64,000 nt of DNA from Flavobacteriales bacterium (GCA_016703005.1 JADJCX010000016.1:29786-93785), one strand, 5' to 3'. Positions 9,345 to 18,326 are shown, numbered from the stretch's first letter. Translations and numbers: made by a program. The notes: generated by a model not told the origin, from the sequence alone.

Positions 9345-9527
9345 GCGCCCGCCGCCCGCCGCGCCGCGGCGCCGCCCCTCGCGCCGCGGCGCCTCCGCAA
9401 ACACCAACTTCTTTTCAAAAGCGCGCTTCGCTTCTTCGCGGCCAACCCCCTTTTTTCCTTCCTTACTTCCCCCACCAAACACACCCCCCCCCCCCAAAAA
9501 AAAAAAAAAACACCACACCCCCCCTGG
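9345..9527. other. Artefactual low-complexity block (likely assembly or read-end error)
   Basis: The block starts with a CG-only mixture (about 9349-9392) and contains runs of T, then 13 C (9485-9497 region) directly followed by about 15 A, then more C. Clean coding sequence of gene A resumes on both sides (CTPNSCVDALPILC to the left, DPTYNVNITANAPVIPG to the right). Nothing in it resembles the neighbouring genes. It looks like low-quality read ends bridging a gap, so an unknown length of gene A may be missing. Confidence 0.75.
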
Positions 9528-9580
9528 GATCACAGGCGCGTTAGCCGTGATATTCACATTGTACGTCGGGTCAGGGAAGG

Positions 9581-10477
9581 TCAACCCCAAAGGATCGGGT
9601 AGTAGTACTCGCCGGGTGGCAGGCTGTTGTAGAAGATCTGAGGATTGCCGTCACCGCAGAGGAAGTTGAAGGTCTGCGAATTGACAGGGTTCGTACCGCT
9701 GCAATCCGTGTACATGTTCAACGCCGCGTTCGTGAAGTTCACGGTTCCGCAGTAGTCGATCACCACGTCGGCACATGTGAGCAGTTCGAATGTTGCCCAT
9801 ACGTAACCCGTTACTCCGCCGAAGATGCCAGCAATGCCAACATCGTCATTGGCGCAGTTGGCTGTGCCATTATAGTTGATCGTGTTACCGATCGATAGCG
9901 GGTTGTTGGACGGGATCTCGTTCGTACACTCATCGCGTGCTGGCGCAACACATGGCGTCAGGCTCAGGTCCCATGAGTGGCCCGTGGACTGCCACCGGTC
10001 ATCCCACTCGATATAATAGGTCGTGCCGCCGTTCGCCAACCAGCCGAAGGTGGAATTGAACGGATCGCAATTGTCGTCACTGCCGCCAACAAAAGTCAGC
10101 GAGCCGCACGTACCAGTATGCACCGACACGCGGGTGTCATCACCGGCATTGTTGAACGGGGAACAGCTCGAAGCCACTGCCAAACCGCTCGAGGCAGGAG
10201 TCCAAGTGTACCAACGCGCGTTCACTGCGCCGCCAGCGAGAGCATTGGTGGCACCGCCACCACAGTTCATGTCGCCGTGCGTATTTGAACCCAGCACCGC
10301 CGGAACGGCGCCAACGCATGTACCACTGCAGCAATCCGTGAAGGTGCCTACAACGATAGAGCAGTTCGGGTCGCTGGTGGAGGTCAAGGTGATCGTAACA
10401 GGAACGCCAGCAGCATACACCGCTGGAATGTTGACGATACCGGTGGCAAGGACGCTGGCCACTTCAATACCGTTCAC
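9581..10477 (-). CDS. Gene A fragment 2: fourth PPC-like repeat and following domain
   Basis: Begins inside an inter-repeat beta module (frame shift near 10495, where IESDVNGIEVAS should continue from VDVTSLGSS). It carries the fourth repeat with TYYIEWDDRWQSTGHSWDL and then a different Cys-containing domain (DECTNEIPSNNPL to GDGNPQIFYNSLPPGEYYY). It stops at a shift in a GGGG run near 9590, after which another frame reads DPTYNVNITANAP up to the artefact block. Confidence 0.75.
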   Translation of the reverse strand: MNGIEVASVLATGIVNIPAVYAAGVPVTITLTSTSDPNCSIVVGTFTDCCSGTCVGAVPAVLGSNTHGDMNCGGGATNALAGGAVNARWYTWTPASSGLAVASSCSPFNNAGDDTRVSVHTGTCGSLTFVGGSDDNCDPFNSTFGWLANGGTTYYIEWDDRWQSTGHSWDLSLTPCVAPARDECTNEIPSNNPLSIGNTINYNGTANCANDDVGIAGIFGGVTGYVWATFELLTCADVVIDYCGTVNFTNAALNMYTDCSGTNPVNSQTFNFLCGDGNPQIFYNSLPPGEYYYPILWG

Positions 10478-12348
10478 GTCGCTCTCGATCGCAGCTCAGT
10501 GCTACTTCCCAAGCTGGTAACGTCCACCGCGATGGTGAATGTGCCAAGGCCGCAATCATCCGTGGCCACACCAGTGGCGGCAGGTGGGGTACAGCTTACA
10601 TATGACAAGTTCCAATCGAACCCGGTGCTGCTCCAGCGGTCGTCCCATTCGATGTAGTAAGGTGTTCCGCCGGTGACCGGTACGTTGAGTTCTTGCGCAG
10701 CGAGGCCGCAGTCATCATCCGTTGCACTGACCAAGACAAGAACTCCACAACCGCCCGTGCCGTCCCAGATCATGAGCCGGGAATCAACGCCGGATGCGCA
10801 GTTGTCAACACTGATCTGCCCGGTATTCGGTGGGGTGAACAAGAACCAGCGGGCGTCCGTTGCCACACCACCCAAACCGCCGCCGTTCGTAGCGCCGGCA
10901 CCACAGTCCAGTGCGCCGGTCGTGTTCGTGCCCACTACAGCCGCAGCTGCATTGGCGCAGGTGCCGTTGCAGCAGTCCGTGAAGTTGCCAAGGTCCTCGT
11001 TACACAGTGGGTCATCAGCGATCAAAGAGATATTCGTCACGGTTCCCACAGGAATGCCACTGATCAATTGGATCCCGAGCGCATTCACGTTCAAGATGTC
11101 TGTTCCAGGAGTCACATCAATATCAATGTCGGCAGATGTGCCCAAAGACGTAACGTCGACTTGCAGGTCGTACGTACCACCACCGCAGTTCTCTATAAGC
11201 GTTACCGTAGCTGTGGGTGGTGTGCAGGCAGCGAATTGCAGTTCCCAGGTTACACTGGCAGGTGTCCAACGCGCATCCCATTGGATGTAATAAGGTGTGC
11301 CACCCGTTACGGCCAGATCATCCATCGACGCAGCAAGCCCACTGGTTTGGCAGGGGAACAGCTGCGAATCGTCGTTTGAGAATGCACAAGTCAGCGTACC
11401 GCATCCCAATGAACCATCAAAAACGCTGAATCGAGCATCCGTGTTGCCGCAGGAGTAAACGTCCATTAGACCATTGCTCGGTGGCGTGTAGACGAACCAT
11501 TTGCTGGCGAAAGGACCAGCCACACATGCCGCATTATATCCAGCAGCGCAGTACAGTGCGCCGGTTGCTCCCTGCGCACCTGGTGCTGCTACAACGACAG
11601 CGTCAGCACAGGTTGCGAAGCAGCAATCAATGAAGCTGCCCAAGGCCACGTTACAGGTGTTGTCCTGTTCGTGCACCAAGGTGATCGTACGGGCGGCCCC
11701 TAAGGCAATTCCGGTGAAGGTCTGGATACCAGTGGCGGCGATGCCCGTGATATCCGTTCCAACGCTGATATCCAATCCTACGGATGTGGCGCTTCCCAAA
11801 CTGGTTACGTTCACCTCCAGATCATAGGTTCCACCAATGCAATTGGGGATGAGGGTAACCGTAGCGGCTGGTTGCACGCAGGCAAATGGGGTGAATGTGA
11901 AGTCCCACGTATAGCCGGTTCCCTCCCAGCGGTCGTCCCACATGATATAGTGGGTACCCGCGGGAACGTTGATGTTGCTCAACGAGCTGGCATAACCGAG
12001 CGGGCCACAGAAGTCATCGCTGAGTCCCAAGCAGGTCAGCGCACCGCACCCACCTGTACCATTGAAGATGGACAAACGGGTGTCTGTACCCGTTGCACAG
12101 GAACTCACGTTGTTGATGATACCGGGCGTCCCCGTAGTGAATGAATACCAGTCGGCATTTACGGCTCCACCACCGGTGCATACAAGACTGGCACCGCCAC
12201 CGGCGCTCGGGCCGTCACCTACTATTCCTAGGGCCGGGGCCACCGCAACTGCGGTTGCGCAATTGTCACCTTGCCCAACTGATTCCATCGCAAATAGCAA
12301 TGGCAGCGCAGCAAGCAGCGTGTTAAAACTTCGGAACGTTCGTCTCAT
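10474..12348 (-). CDS. Gene A fragment 1: signal peptide and three PPC-like repeats
   Basis: 624 residues beginning MRRTFRSFNTLLAALPLLFA, a Sec signal peptide needed before T9SS export. Three repeats of about 195 residues follow. Each has an N-terminal segment containing a CxxA pattern, a central D-[AT]-R-[LF]-S motif, a C-G-[AT/V]-L strand and a Tyr/Trp signature (HYIMWDDRWEGTGYTWD; YYIQWDARWTPASVTWE; YYIEWDDRWSSTGFDWN), then a VTSLG beta module. The start at 12348 is supported by the signal peptide. The last residues (ELRSRAT) are out of frame. Confidence 0.85.
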   Translation of the reverse strand: MRRTFRSFNTLLAALPLLFAMESVGQGDNCATAVAVAPALGIVGDGPSAGGGASLVCTGGGAVNADWYSFTTGTPGIINNVSSCATGTDTRLSIFNGTGGCGALTCLGLSDDFCGPLGYASSLSNINVPAGTHYIMWDDRWEGTGYTWDFTFTPFACVQPAATVTLIPNCIGGTYDLEVNVTSLGSATSVGLDISVGTDITGIAATGIQTFTGIALGAARTITLVHEQDNTCNVALGSFIDCCFATCADAVVVAAPGAQGATGALYCAAGYNAACVAGPFASKWFVYTPPSNGLMDVYSCGNTDARFSVFDGSLGCGTLTCAFSNDDSQLFPCQTSGLAASMDDLAVTGGTPYYIQWDARWTPASVTWELQFAACTPPTATVTLIENCGGGTYDLQVDVTSLGTSADIDIDVTPGTDILNVNALGIQLISGIPVGTVTNISLIADDPLCNEDLGNFTDCCNGTCANAAAAVVGTNTTGALDCGAGATNGGGLGGVATDARWFLFTPPNTGQISVDNCASGVDSRLMIWDGTGGCGVLVLVSATDDDCGLAAQELNVPVTGGTPYYIEWDDRWSSTGFDWNLSYVSCTPPAATGVATDDCGLGTFTIAVDVTSLGSSTELRSRAT

Positions 12349-12588
12349 GAGTATGGTTTTGGTTGAACGGGTTTCAGGTAAGCGGCCGGGAAAGTAGAGA
12401 ACTGTTAGTCACGAAAACAACCAACTGTTGAAAACTTCATGTTCTGGGTTTCACATTAAGAGTGCGCTTCACTGGCGGATCGAGCTGGTGATTTCGCATA
12501 CCCAATGTTCGCTGGAGTGACCGGCCAGATTGATCGTCAAAGGATTTGAAACCAATGGTTGCCAAGCGGCGTTTCAACTGCCTCGAAC

Positions 12589-13338
12589 ATGAAAACTGCT
12601 TTCAAAACGGAACTGCTGGTGCTTGGCATAGTGTTGATGTCCCAAGCGCAGGCTCAGGGTGACTCCTTGATGTTGGCCGATGACCTTGGGACCTTCTCCA
12701 CGCTTCCGGAGGACGACTCCCAGATCATCAGCGATTACGAGCGGCTCAACCGTTCACTCGGTCATGACAGTATCCGCTACTGTCAAGGCTACGCATGCTC
12801 CGGATGGGTCGAGGACAAGTACGCCGACGGTACTCTGAAGCATAGGGGCTATTACCAGGAAGGGCAGCTTCTGGTCTATAAGAATTTCCATTCGAACGGT
12901 GCGGTGGAGCGCGAGTTCAGGACCGTGGACAATTTCAGGGGACAATTGACCACGTTCCACCCAAATGGTGCCATCAGGACGGAGATCAAGTACTTCAAGG
13001 GCGAATCGTTGGAATGGACGGACCATTACGCGAATGGCCAAGTGCGATACGAAGAAGAAAAGCACAAAAGCGAACCTTGGTATTTGAAGATGAATCTCTA
13101 CCAAGCCGATGGGAAACCCATCAGCACGTTAATGGTCGTGGACAAGAAGAAGGGTGAAGTGGAGCAGAAGGAGTACTGGCCGAACGGAAATCTGCGCATC
13201 AGTGGACGTGCACGATTCGACGCCAACCGACGTGATTGTGTGCGGGTTGGCACTTGGACGAGTTACGACCCCAACGGGAAACCCGTTTCAGAAGACCGCT
13301 ATTTGGACGGTAAGATCCACGAGACCAAGAAGCTCTGA
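12589..13338 (+). CDS. Secreted YwqK-like protein with MORN-type repeats
   Basis: A 249-residue protein with a signal peptide (MKTAFKTELLVLGIVLMSQ, cleaved near AQAQ) and repeated YwqK/MORN-variant units of the form [FHY]-x-N-G-x-[IVL]-[RK] (FHSNGAVEREF, FHPNGAIRTE, YANGQVRYEE, YWPNGNLRIS, YDPNGKPVSE). Such proteins are often annotated as 'antitoxin component of a YwqJK module' in Bacteroidota, but the family is broad, no toxin gene lies beside it, and the signal peptide argues against a cytoplasmic antitoxin. ATG 12589 is chosen over the upstream in-frame ATG at 12559 because the signal peptide starts there. It converges on dnaK with a shared hairpin between. Confidence 0.75.
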   Translation: MKTAFKTELLVLGIVLMSQAQAQGDSLMLADDLGTFSTLPEDDSQIISDYERLNRSLGHDSIRYCQGYACSGWVEDKYADGTLKHRGYYQEGQLLVYKNFHSNGAVEREFRTVDNFRGQLTTFHPNGAIRTEIKYFKGESLEWTDHYANGQVRYEEEKHKSEPWYLKMNLYQADGKPISTLMVVDKKKGEVEQKEYWPNGNLRISGRARFDANRRDCVRVGTWTSYDPNGKPVSEDRYLDGKIHETKKL

Positions 13339-13362
13339 GGACAAAACGACCCATAAGAAACA

Positions 13363-13390
13363 CGAAGCCCCCCGGTACCGGGGGGCTTCG
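13363..13390. terminator. Bidirectional hairpin between the YwqK-like gene and dnaK
   Basis: A perfect 28-bp palindrome (arm CGAAGCCCCCCGGT) lies between two convergent stop codons. There is no strong T run on either side, so terminator function rests on stem strength and position. Confidence 0.7.
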
Positions 13391-13409
13391 CTCATTCGTA
13401 CGGGACCGG

Positions 13410-15317
13410 TCACTTCTTCTCGTCCTTCACTTCTTCAAAATCCACATCAGTTACCTCCTGATCGGTCGTTGTCGTATTCTGGCCAGCGCCATTTGCCCCA
13501 CCCTGCTGGGCCTGTTGCGCAGAGGCGTACATCTCTTGACTGGCTGCTTGGAAAACACTGTTCAGCTGACCCATTGCGGAATCAATTCCAGCAATATCCT
13601 GCGCGCCGTGGGCCTTTCGCAGTTCGCCTAAGGCTGATTCGATGGGCTCCTTCTTGTCCGCTGGCAGTTTGTCACCGAATTCCTTCATCTGCTTCTCCAC
13701 TTGGAAGATGAGGCTGTCCGCTTGGTTGAGTTTGTCCACGCGTTCGCGCGCTTGACGGTCAGCATCGGCGTTGGCCGTTGCCTCTCGCTTCATTTTCTCA
13801 ATATCCTCCTTGCTTAGGCCACTGCTCGCCTCGATGCGAATGCTCTGCTCTTTACCCGTGGTTTTGTCCTTTGCACCCACATGGAGGATGCCGTTGGCAT
13901 CGATATCGAAGGTCACTTCGATCTGCGGGGTGCCGCGCGGAGCGGGTGGTATGTCGCTCAGGTGGAACCGCCCGATGGTGCGGTTGTCGCGGCTCATGGG
14001 TCGTTCGCCCTGTAGCACGTGGATCTCCACACTTGGCTGGTTATCGCTGGCCGTGCTGAACGTCTCGCTCTTCTTGGTCGGGATAGTGGTATTGGCCTCG
14101 ATGAGCTTGGTCATTACGCCGCCCATGGTTTCGATGCCCAGGCTGAGCGGCGTCACATCCAGAAGCAATACATCCTTCACCTCACCCGTCAGCACACCTC
14201 CTTGAATGGCCGCGCCTACCGCCACAACTTCATCAGGGTTCACTCCCTTGCTGGGCTCTTTACCGAAGAATTTCTTCACGGCTTCCTGAATGGCCGGAAT
14301 ACGTGTGCTACCGCCGACCAGGATGACCTCGTCGATCTGGGCGGTGGTGAGGCCAGCGTTTTTCAATGCGCTTTCGCACGGGGCGATGGTGCGCTTGATC
14401 AGGCTGTCCACCAATTGCTCGAATTTGGCACGGCTCAACGAGCGCACCAAGTGCTTCGGAATGCCGTTCACCGGCATGATGTAGGGAAGGTTGATCTCGC
14501 TGCTCGTGGTGCTGCTCAACTCGATCTTGGCTTTCTCCGCAGCGTCCTTCAGGCGCTGAAGCGCCATGGGGTCTTTGCGCAGGTCGATACCCTCGTCGTT
14601 CTTGAATTCATCGGCCAGCCAATCAATGATGCACTGGTCGAAGTCATCTCCGCCCAAGTGGGTGTCACCATCGGTGCTCTTCACCTCGAACACGCCGTCG
14701 CCGAGTTCAAGAACGCTCACGTCGTGCGTGCCGCCACCACAGTCGAACACGACCACTTTCTGGTCTTTATGCTTTTTGTCGAGGCCATAAGCAAGCGCTG
14801 CCGCCGTAGGCTCGTTGATGATGCGCCGCACTTTCAAACCGGCGATCTCGCCAGCTTCCTTGGTAGCTTGGCGTTGGGCATCGTTGAAGTAGGCAGGAAC
14901 CGTGATCACCGCCTCATGCACTGAGGTGCCGAGATAATCTTCGGCGGTCTTCTTCATCTTCTGGAGAACCATGGCACTGATCTCCTGGGGCGTATAAAGC
15001 CGGTCGCCGATCTTAACACGGGGCATGTTGCCATCACCGCGCACCACTTCGTACGGCACACGCGCGATCTCCTTCGCGTCCTCTTCATAGGTGTTGCCCA
15101 TGAATCGCTTTATGGAATAGATGGTGTTCCGCGGGTTAGTGATGGCCTGGCGCTTGGCGGGGTCACCCACCTTGCGTTCGCCACCTTCAATGAAGGCCAC
15201 GATGCTGGGGGTTGTCCGCTTGCCTTCGCTGTTCGCGATCACAACCGGTTCGTTGCCTTCCATTACGGCCACGCAACTGTTCGTGGTTCCCAGATCGATG
15301 CCTATGATCTTGCTCAT
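13410..15317 (-). CDS. dnaK: Chaperone protein DnaK (Hsp70)
   Basis: ATP-dependent cytoplasmic Hsp70 that binds unfolded polypeptides with DnaJ and GrpE. The 635-residue length is standard. The ATPase domain opens with IIGIDLGTTNSCVAVMEG at residues 4-21 and includes the phosphate-2 motif VVVFDCGGGTHDVSVLEL and the adenosine motif VILVGGSTRIPAIQ. The substrate-binding domain carries LLLDVTPLSLGIETMGG. A helical lid and a Gln/Gly-rich tail end in the EVTDVDFEEVKDEKK-type acidic terminus. It is monocistronic here; grpE and dnaJ are not adjacent. No CIRCE-like element or clear TAnnTTTG was seen upstream. Confidence 0.98.
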   Translation of the reverse strand: MSKIIGIDLGTTNSCVAVMEGNEPVVIANSEGKRTTPSIVAFIEGGERKVGDPAKRQAITNPRNTIYSIKRFMGNTYEEDAKEIARVPYEVVRGDGNMPRVKIGDRLYTPQEISAMVLQKMKKTAEDYLGTSVHEAVITVPAYFNDAQRQATKEAGEIAGLKVRRIINEPTAAALAYGLDKKHKDQKVVVFDCGGGTHDVSVLELGDGVFEVKSTDGDTHLGGDDFDQCIIDWLADEFKNDEGIDLRKDPMALQRLKDAAEKAKIELSSTTSSEINLPYIMPVNGIPKHLVRSLSRAKFEQLVDSLIKRTIAPCESALKNAGLTTAQIDEVILVGGSTRIPAIQEAVKKFFGKEPSKGVNPDEVVAVGAAIQGGVLTGEVKDVLLLDVTPLSLGIETMGGVMTKLIEANTTIPTKKSETFSTASDNQPSVEIHVLQGERPMSRDNRTIGRFHLSDIPPAPRGTPQIEVTFDIDANGILHVGAKDKTTGKEQSIRIEASSGLSKEDIEKMKREATANADADRQARERVDKLNQADSLIFQVEKQMKEFGDKLPADKKEPIESALGELRKAHGAQDIAGIDSAMGQLNSVFQAASQEMYASAQQAQQGGANGAGQNTTTTDQEVTDVDFEEVKDEKK

Positions 15318-15503
15318 TGTAGTTCGTTGTTTATGCGCTTATGACCGGGCTTGGCCAAGTTCAGTGTTGTGTTTCAGGACTTTTTGATCGTCGGCCGCCG
15401 TTGTCAACGTTCATGCCGCCGCATGACATGCGTGCAGAACTGTCAGACAGTGTCCGAAACAAGGTTTGTGTCGCGGAAACCCCTGCCAGAAGGTCAGGAG
15501 GTT

Positions 15504-16598
15504 TTAGGGGCAAGCGTAAGGGGTGCCGTCACTCACGCTATATGGCGAACAGAAGCCACGTCCCCCAGTGTACTGCCCAAAGGCTAGTTCGTCCAAGCTC
15601 TCATCCTTGAGCAGCCTATACTCTTCACTTGGAACGATGGTGCTGATGTTCCCCGGTGCACGTTCAAAGTAGCGGCTCACGAAGATCCCATAACCGTTTG
15701 TGACATTGGTGAAGTCCGGTCGATCCTCAACGATGCCAGTAACGGGCGCGCCCAAGAGCAGGAACGTGTGGAAGTCATCGTTCGCAACTGCCCAATGGAA
15801 GGTGATCCCAAGGAATTCCCTACGGTCCAAGCCGGCATCCGCCTCGGGCACCAATTCGCCAATGGTTCTGTAGAAGTCCTCTCCGACCATTACCACCGAA
15901 AGCTCCGACCCATTATTACCCTCCGCTACGACGCTCCCAAGGAATCTTGTGAAGCTGATCGTGTCGCTTACACCGCCGCGCACCTCTATGTAGTAGAAGG
16001 TGTAGTAGGCTTCATAGCGTCTGCCATCGGAATCCTTGTACCACTTCAACTCATAGTTCTGATAACCAAAGGAACTCACGAAGTTCGGCCTAAAGGAAGT
16101 AGGAGCGGAAAGGTTGCTGCTGAGAGCGAAATCATTGACGATCTCAGTTCTGGCACTGATAGCCACGCCCTTTGCGACCGCTCCGAAACGGTACTGGTGG
16201 TCCTGGTTCAACGTGGCGTTGAAGTAATAGACCTTCTGGTCGGGGTAGTGGAAGGTCCCGGGCAGGCGATCCTCAACAGTGGTATCCCTCAACATGAACA
16301 CTTGAACCAGGTTGTTCCCATCCCATTCCTCAACACGGGCGGTGTCCAACTGCTCACCACTGTACTCGTTGCTATCCGGTATGGCAGCATAAACGAGCGC
16401 GTTGCCTTCGCCCTGGAAGGCGCGATTGATCTTAACGTAGTGCGTGGTTTCCGGCGTGAGCCCATCGGGCTTGGTGATGCTCAACGTAGCATACACGATC
16501 GGAATCTCTTTGTACGGCGCATTCACGTCGATCTCTGTGCTGCAATTCCAAGCCAGCAATGCCAGCAAGCTCATGGTAAAGGCGGTTCTCTTCATCAT
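15504..16598 (-). CDS. Putative outer-membrane-associated lipoprotein (DUF4249-like)
   Basis: 364 residues beginning MMKRTAFTMSLLALLAWNC, a lipoprotein signal peptide with its Cys at residue 19. The mature start, TEIDVNAPYKEIPIVYATL, followed by HYVKINRAFQGEGNAL, resembles DUF4249-type Bacteroidota lipoproteins of unknown function; I hold that family call loosely. The frame is open upstream to 16817 but the lipobox fixes the start at 16598 or 16595, 35 bases downstream of a -7 element. It is divergent from panB. Confidence 0.65.
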   Translation of the reverse strand: MMKRTAFTMSLLALLAWNCSTEIDVNAPYKEIPIVYATLSITKPDGLTPETTHYVKINRAFQGEGNALVYAAIPDSNEYSGEQLDTARVEEWDGNNLVQVFMLRDTTVEDRLPGTFHYPDQKVYYFNATLNQDHQYRFGAVAKGVAISARTEIVNDFALSSNLSAPTSFRPNFVSSFGYQNYELKWYKDSDGRRYEAYYTFYYIEVRGGVSDTISFTRFLGSVVAEGNNGSELSVVMVGEDFYRTIGELVPEADAGLDRREFLGITFHWAVANDDFHTFLLLGAPVTGIVEDRPDFTNVTNGYGIFVSRYFERAPGNISTIVPSEEYRLLKDESLDELAFGQYTGGRGFCSPYSVSDGTPYACP

Positions 16599-16632
16599 TG
16601 CGGTTGGTCCTTCCGCGCCGCGCGGAGGTGGC

Positions 16633-16640
16633 CAAAAGTA
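16633..16640 (-). promoter_or_regulatory. Candidate -7 element for the DUF4249-like lipoprotein gene
   Basis: The minus strand reads TACTTTTG, matching TAnnTTTG exactly, 34 bases before the ATG at 16598. No clear -33 TTG. Confidence 0.45.
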
Positions 16641-16738
16641 ACTGAGTATGGACAGGCGATCCTGCCGTACGCCGAAGGCTTCCTGCCGTTCCTGTATTCC
16701 CGTGCACCTCTGCCGCGTGCGCGCCACTCCCCGGCGGA

Positions 16739-16746
16739 TAGCTTTG
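16739..16746 (+). promoter_or_regulatory. Candidate -7 element for panB
   Basis: TAGCTTTG matches TAnnTTTG exactly, 36 bases before the panB ATG at 16783. It supports that start over the longer open frame from 16648. No clear -33 TTG. Confidence 0.45.
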
Positions 16747-16782
16747 GCCGCCTCTGAGCGATCTGCCAGAAAGCACCTACCA

Positions 16783-17598
16783 ATGAGCAAGACGAAGGAA
16801 GCCAAGCGTGTAACCACCCACGTTTTGCAGGAAATGAAGGCCAGCGGTCAGCGCATTTCGATGATCACGGCCTATGACTACTCGCTTGCGCGGTTGGTCG
16901 ATGGCGCGGGCATTGACGTGATCTTGGTCGGCGATAGCGCCAGCAATGTCATGGCCGGTCATGAGCCCCCGTTGCCCATTACGCTCGACCAGATGATCTA
17001 CCACGCTTGCGGGGTGGTGCGCGGCTGCGAGCGGGCCTTGATCGTTGTAGACCTTCCGTTCGGCACGTATCAAGGGAACACCAAGCTGGCGCTCAGCAGT
17101 GCCATACGGATCATGAAGGAGAGCGGTGCGCATGCCGTGAAACTCGAGGGAGGCAGGGAAGTGGCGGGTTCAGTTGAGCGGATCCTATCGGCCGGTATTC
17201 CGGTCATGGGCCATTTGGGACTGACACCACAGAGCATCTACAAATTCGGAACCTACGTGGTGCGGGCCAAGGAGGAAGCGGAAGCCCAGCGGTTGCGTGA
17301 AGATGCCAAACTCTTGGAGGAAGCGGGCTGCTTCGCCATTGTGCTGGAGAAGATCCCGGCGGCCTTGGCAACGGAGGTCGCGCGAAGCGTAAGTATCCCG
17401 GTTATTGGTATCGGTGCCGGGGCAGGGGTGGACGGGCAGGTCCTCGTACTCCACGACATGCTTGGCATCAACAAGGAATTCAATCCGCGGTTCTTGCGTC
17501 GCTATGCGGACCTGCACCACATCATCACGGATGCGGTAGGCAATTACATCAGCGATGTGCGTTCCGGCGATTTCCCGAACACCGAGGAGCAATACTGA
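16783..17598 (+). CDS. panB: 3-methyl-2-oxobutanoate hydroxymethyltransferase
   Basis: First committed step of pantothenate (coenzyme A precursor) synthesis: adds a hydroxymethyl group from methylenetetrahydrofolate to alpha-ketoisovalerate to give ketopantoate. The 271-residue length is typical. Family segments include ISMITAYDYSLARLVDGAG near the start, VILVGDSASNVMAGH with the Mg-binding Asp, VKLEGG, MGHLGLTPQS and the C-terminal VIGIGAGAGVDGQVLVLHD. ATG 16783 follows the promoter element and gives the usual N-terminus. The pseudouridine synthase start lies 5 bases after the stop, so the two are probably co-transcribed; panC is not in the window. Confidence 0.96.
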   Translation: MSKTKEAKRVTTHVLQEMKASGQRISMITAYDYSLARLVDGAGIDVILVGDSASNVMAGHEPPLPITLDQMIYHACGVVRGCERALIVVDLPFGTYQGNTKLALSSAIRIMKESGAHAVKLEGGREVAGSVERILSAGIPVMGHLGLTPQSIYKFGTYVVRAKEEAEAQRLREDAKLLEEAGCFAIVLEKIPAALATEVARSVSIPVIGIGAGAGVDGQVLVLHDMLGINKEFNPRFLRRYADLHHIITDAVGNYISDVRSGDFPNTEEQY

Positions 17599-17602
17599 CC
17601 CC

Positions 17603-18286
17603 GTGGAAGTGCTATGGAGCGATGCCCATTTCGTCGTGGTACAGAAGCCCGCAGGCTTGCCCGTGCAAGCGGACAAAACCGGTGATCCTTCTGTTCTCGA
17701 TGTGATCACCGCGCAATGGGGCTCGGAAGGAAGCACTCAATTGCCCGGACTGCCCCATCGATTGGACCGACCCGTGACGGGTGCGTTATTGCTCACGCGT
17801 ACGGCTGAAGCACTTGCCGCCATCAACATGCTGTTCTCACGCCATGCGGTGCGGAAAACGTATTGGGCGATCGTTTCAGGCGTGCCTGCTGCCAGCGGCG
17901 TGTGGAAACACCGATTGATCCAGGACCCCAAAACACATAAAGCATACGTGGCGCGTCCTGAGCAGGAGGCAACAGATGCCGAACTGCAGTTCGAATGCCT
18001 TGCACAAGGCGATCGATATGCCTTGCTCAAGTTGGAGCCCAAAGGCGGTTCCTTTCACCAAATGCGCGCCCAATGTGCTGCTGCAGGTCATCCGATAAAA
18101 GGCGATGTGAAATACGGTGCGCGCAGGGGGGAGCCTGACCGGTCGATCGCACTACATGCGCGTTCCCTTGAGTTCAGGCATCCTTTCAGTGGTGCTCGGC
18201 AGTTCATCGAAGCGCCTGCACCATCCGCCCCGCTGTGGAAGGCGCTCCTCAGCAAAGCAGGTCTGGTAGACGGGGTTTCGCCCTGA
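17603..18286 (+). CDS. RluA-family RNA pseudouridine synthase
   Basis: Converts uridine to pseudouridine in rRNA or tRNA; the exact target cannot be told from sequence. The 227-residue single-domain form (no S4 domain) has the catalytic motif LPHRLDRPVTGALLLTRT with the nucleophilic Asp of RLD, the N-terminal YxDxxxxVVxKPAGLPV-type segment (here SDAHFVVVQKPAGLPVQ) and the C-terminal HQMRAQCAAAGHPIKGD-type block. GTG 17603 is preferred, 5 bases after panB; an in-frame ATG at 17555 would overlap panB by 44 bases and adds residues unlike the family. Confidence 0.88.
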   Translation: MEVLWSDAHFVVVQKPAGLPVQADKTGDPSVLDVITAQWGSEGSTQLPGLPHRLDRPVTGALLLTRTAEALAAINMLFSRHAVRKTYWAIVSGVPAASGVWKHRLIQDPKTHKAYVARPEQEATDAELQFECLAQGDRYALLKLEPKGGSFHQMRAQCAAAGHPIKGDVKYGARRGEPDRSIALHARSLEFRHPFSGARQFIEAPAPSAPLWKALLSKAGLVDGVSP

Positions 18287-18326
18287 AGCCGGACAGTTCG
18301 CACCGATCACCGATCGCTTCTACGGG

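Larger units (their letters stand above)
6909..12348 (-). pseudogene. Giant T9SS-exported repeat protein A, whole locus (frame-broken as read)
   Basis: Five open fragments in three frames form one gene of about 1,800 codons. The N-terminus (12348) has a signal peptide ending near AMESVGQ. Four PPC-like jelly-roll repeats of about 195 residues follow, each with a signature such as YYIEWDDRW plus W-[DEN]-[LF], and each linked by an 80-residue beta module with VDVTSLGS and DCC motifs. Further PPC-like domains and a Cys-rich cassette come next, and the last 80 residues are a T9SS type A sorting domain (PNPVNDGNVNLVLNGL to the end). Breaks lie near 10495, 9595, within the artefact block 9345-9527, near 8690 and near 8270. 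Each joins fragments that continue the same domain, so this is probably an intact gene carrying sequence errors. The expected product is a large adhesin-like or structural protein at the cell surface. Labelled pseudogene only because the frame is broken in this sequence. Confidence 0.8.

Noticed and set aside
9345..9527. A CG- and A-rich block considered as a regulatory or recombination site
   Set aside because: It lies inside a coding sequence, shows read-end-like homopolymers and no symmetry or repeats.
12559..13338. YwqJK toxin-antitoxin system
   Set aside because: Only the YwqK-like protein is present, and it carries a signal peptide; no YwqJ/LXG-type toxin gene is adjacent.
14019..14924. 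Plus-strand ORF (301 codons) inside dnaK
   Set aside because: Antisense shadow; dnaK is intact and conserved across the whole stretch.
15768..16757. Plus-strand ORF (329 codons) across the lipoprotein gene
   Set aside because: The minus frame has a lipobox, promoter element and family-like sequence; the plus frame has none.
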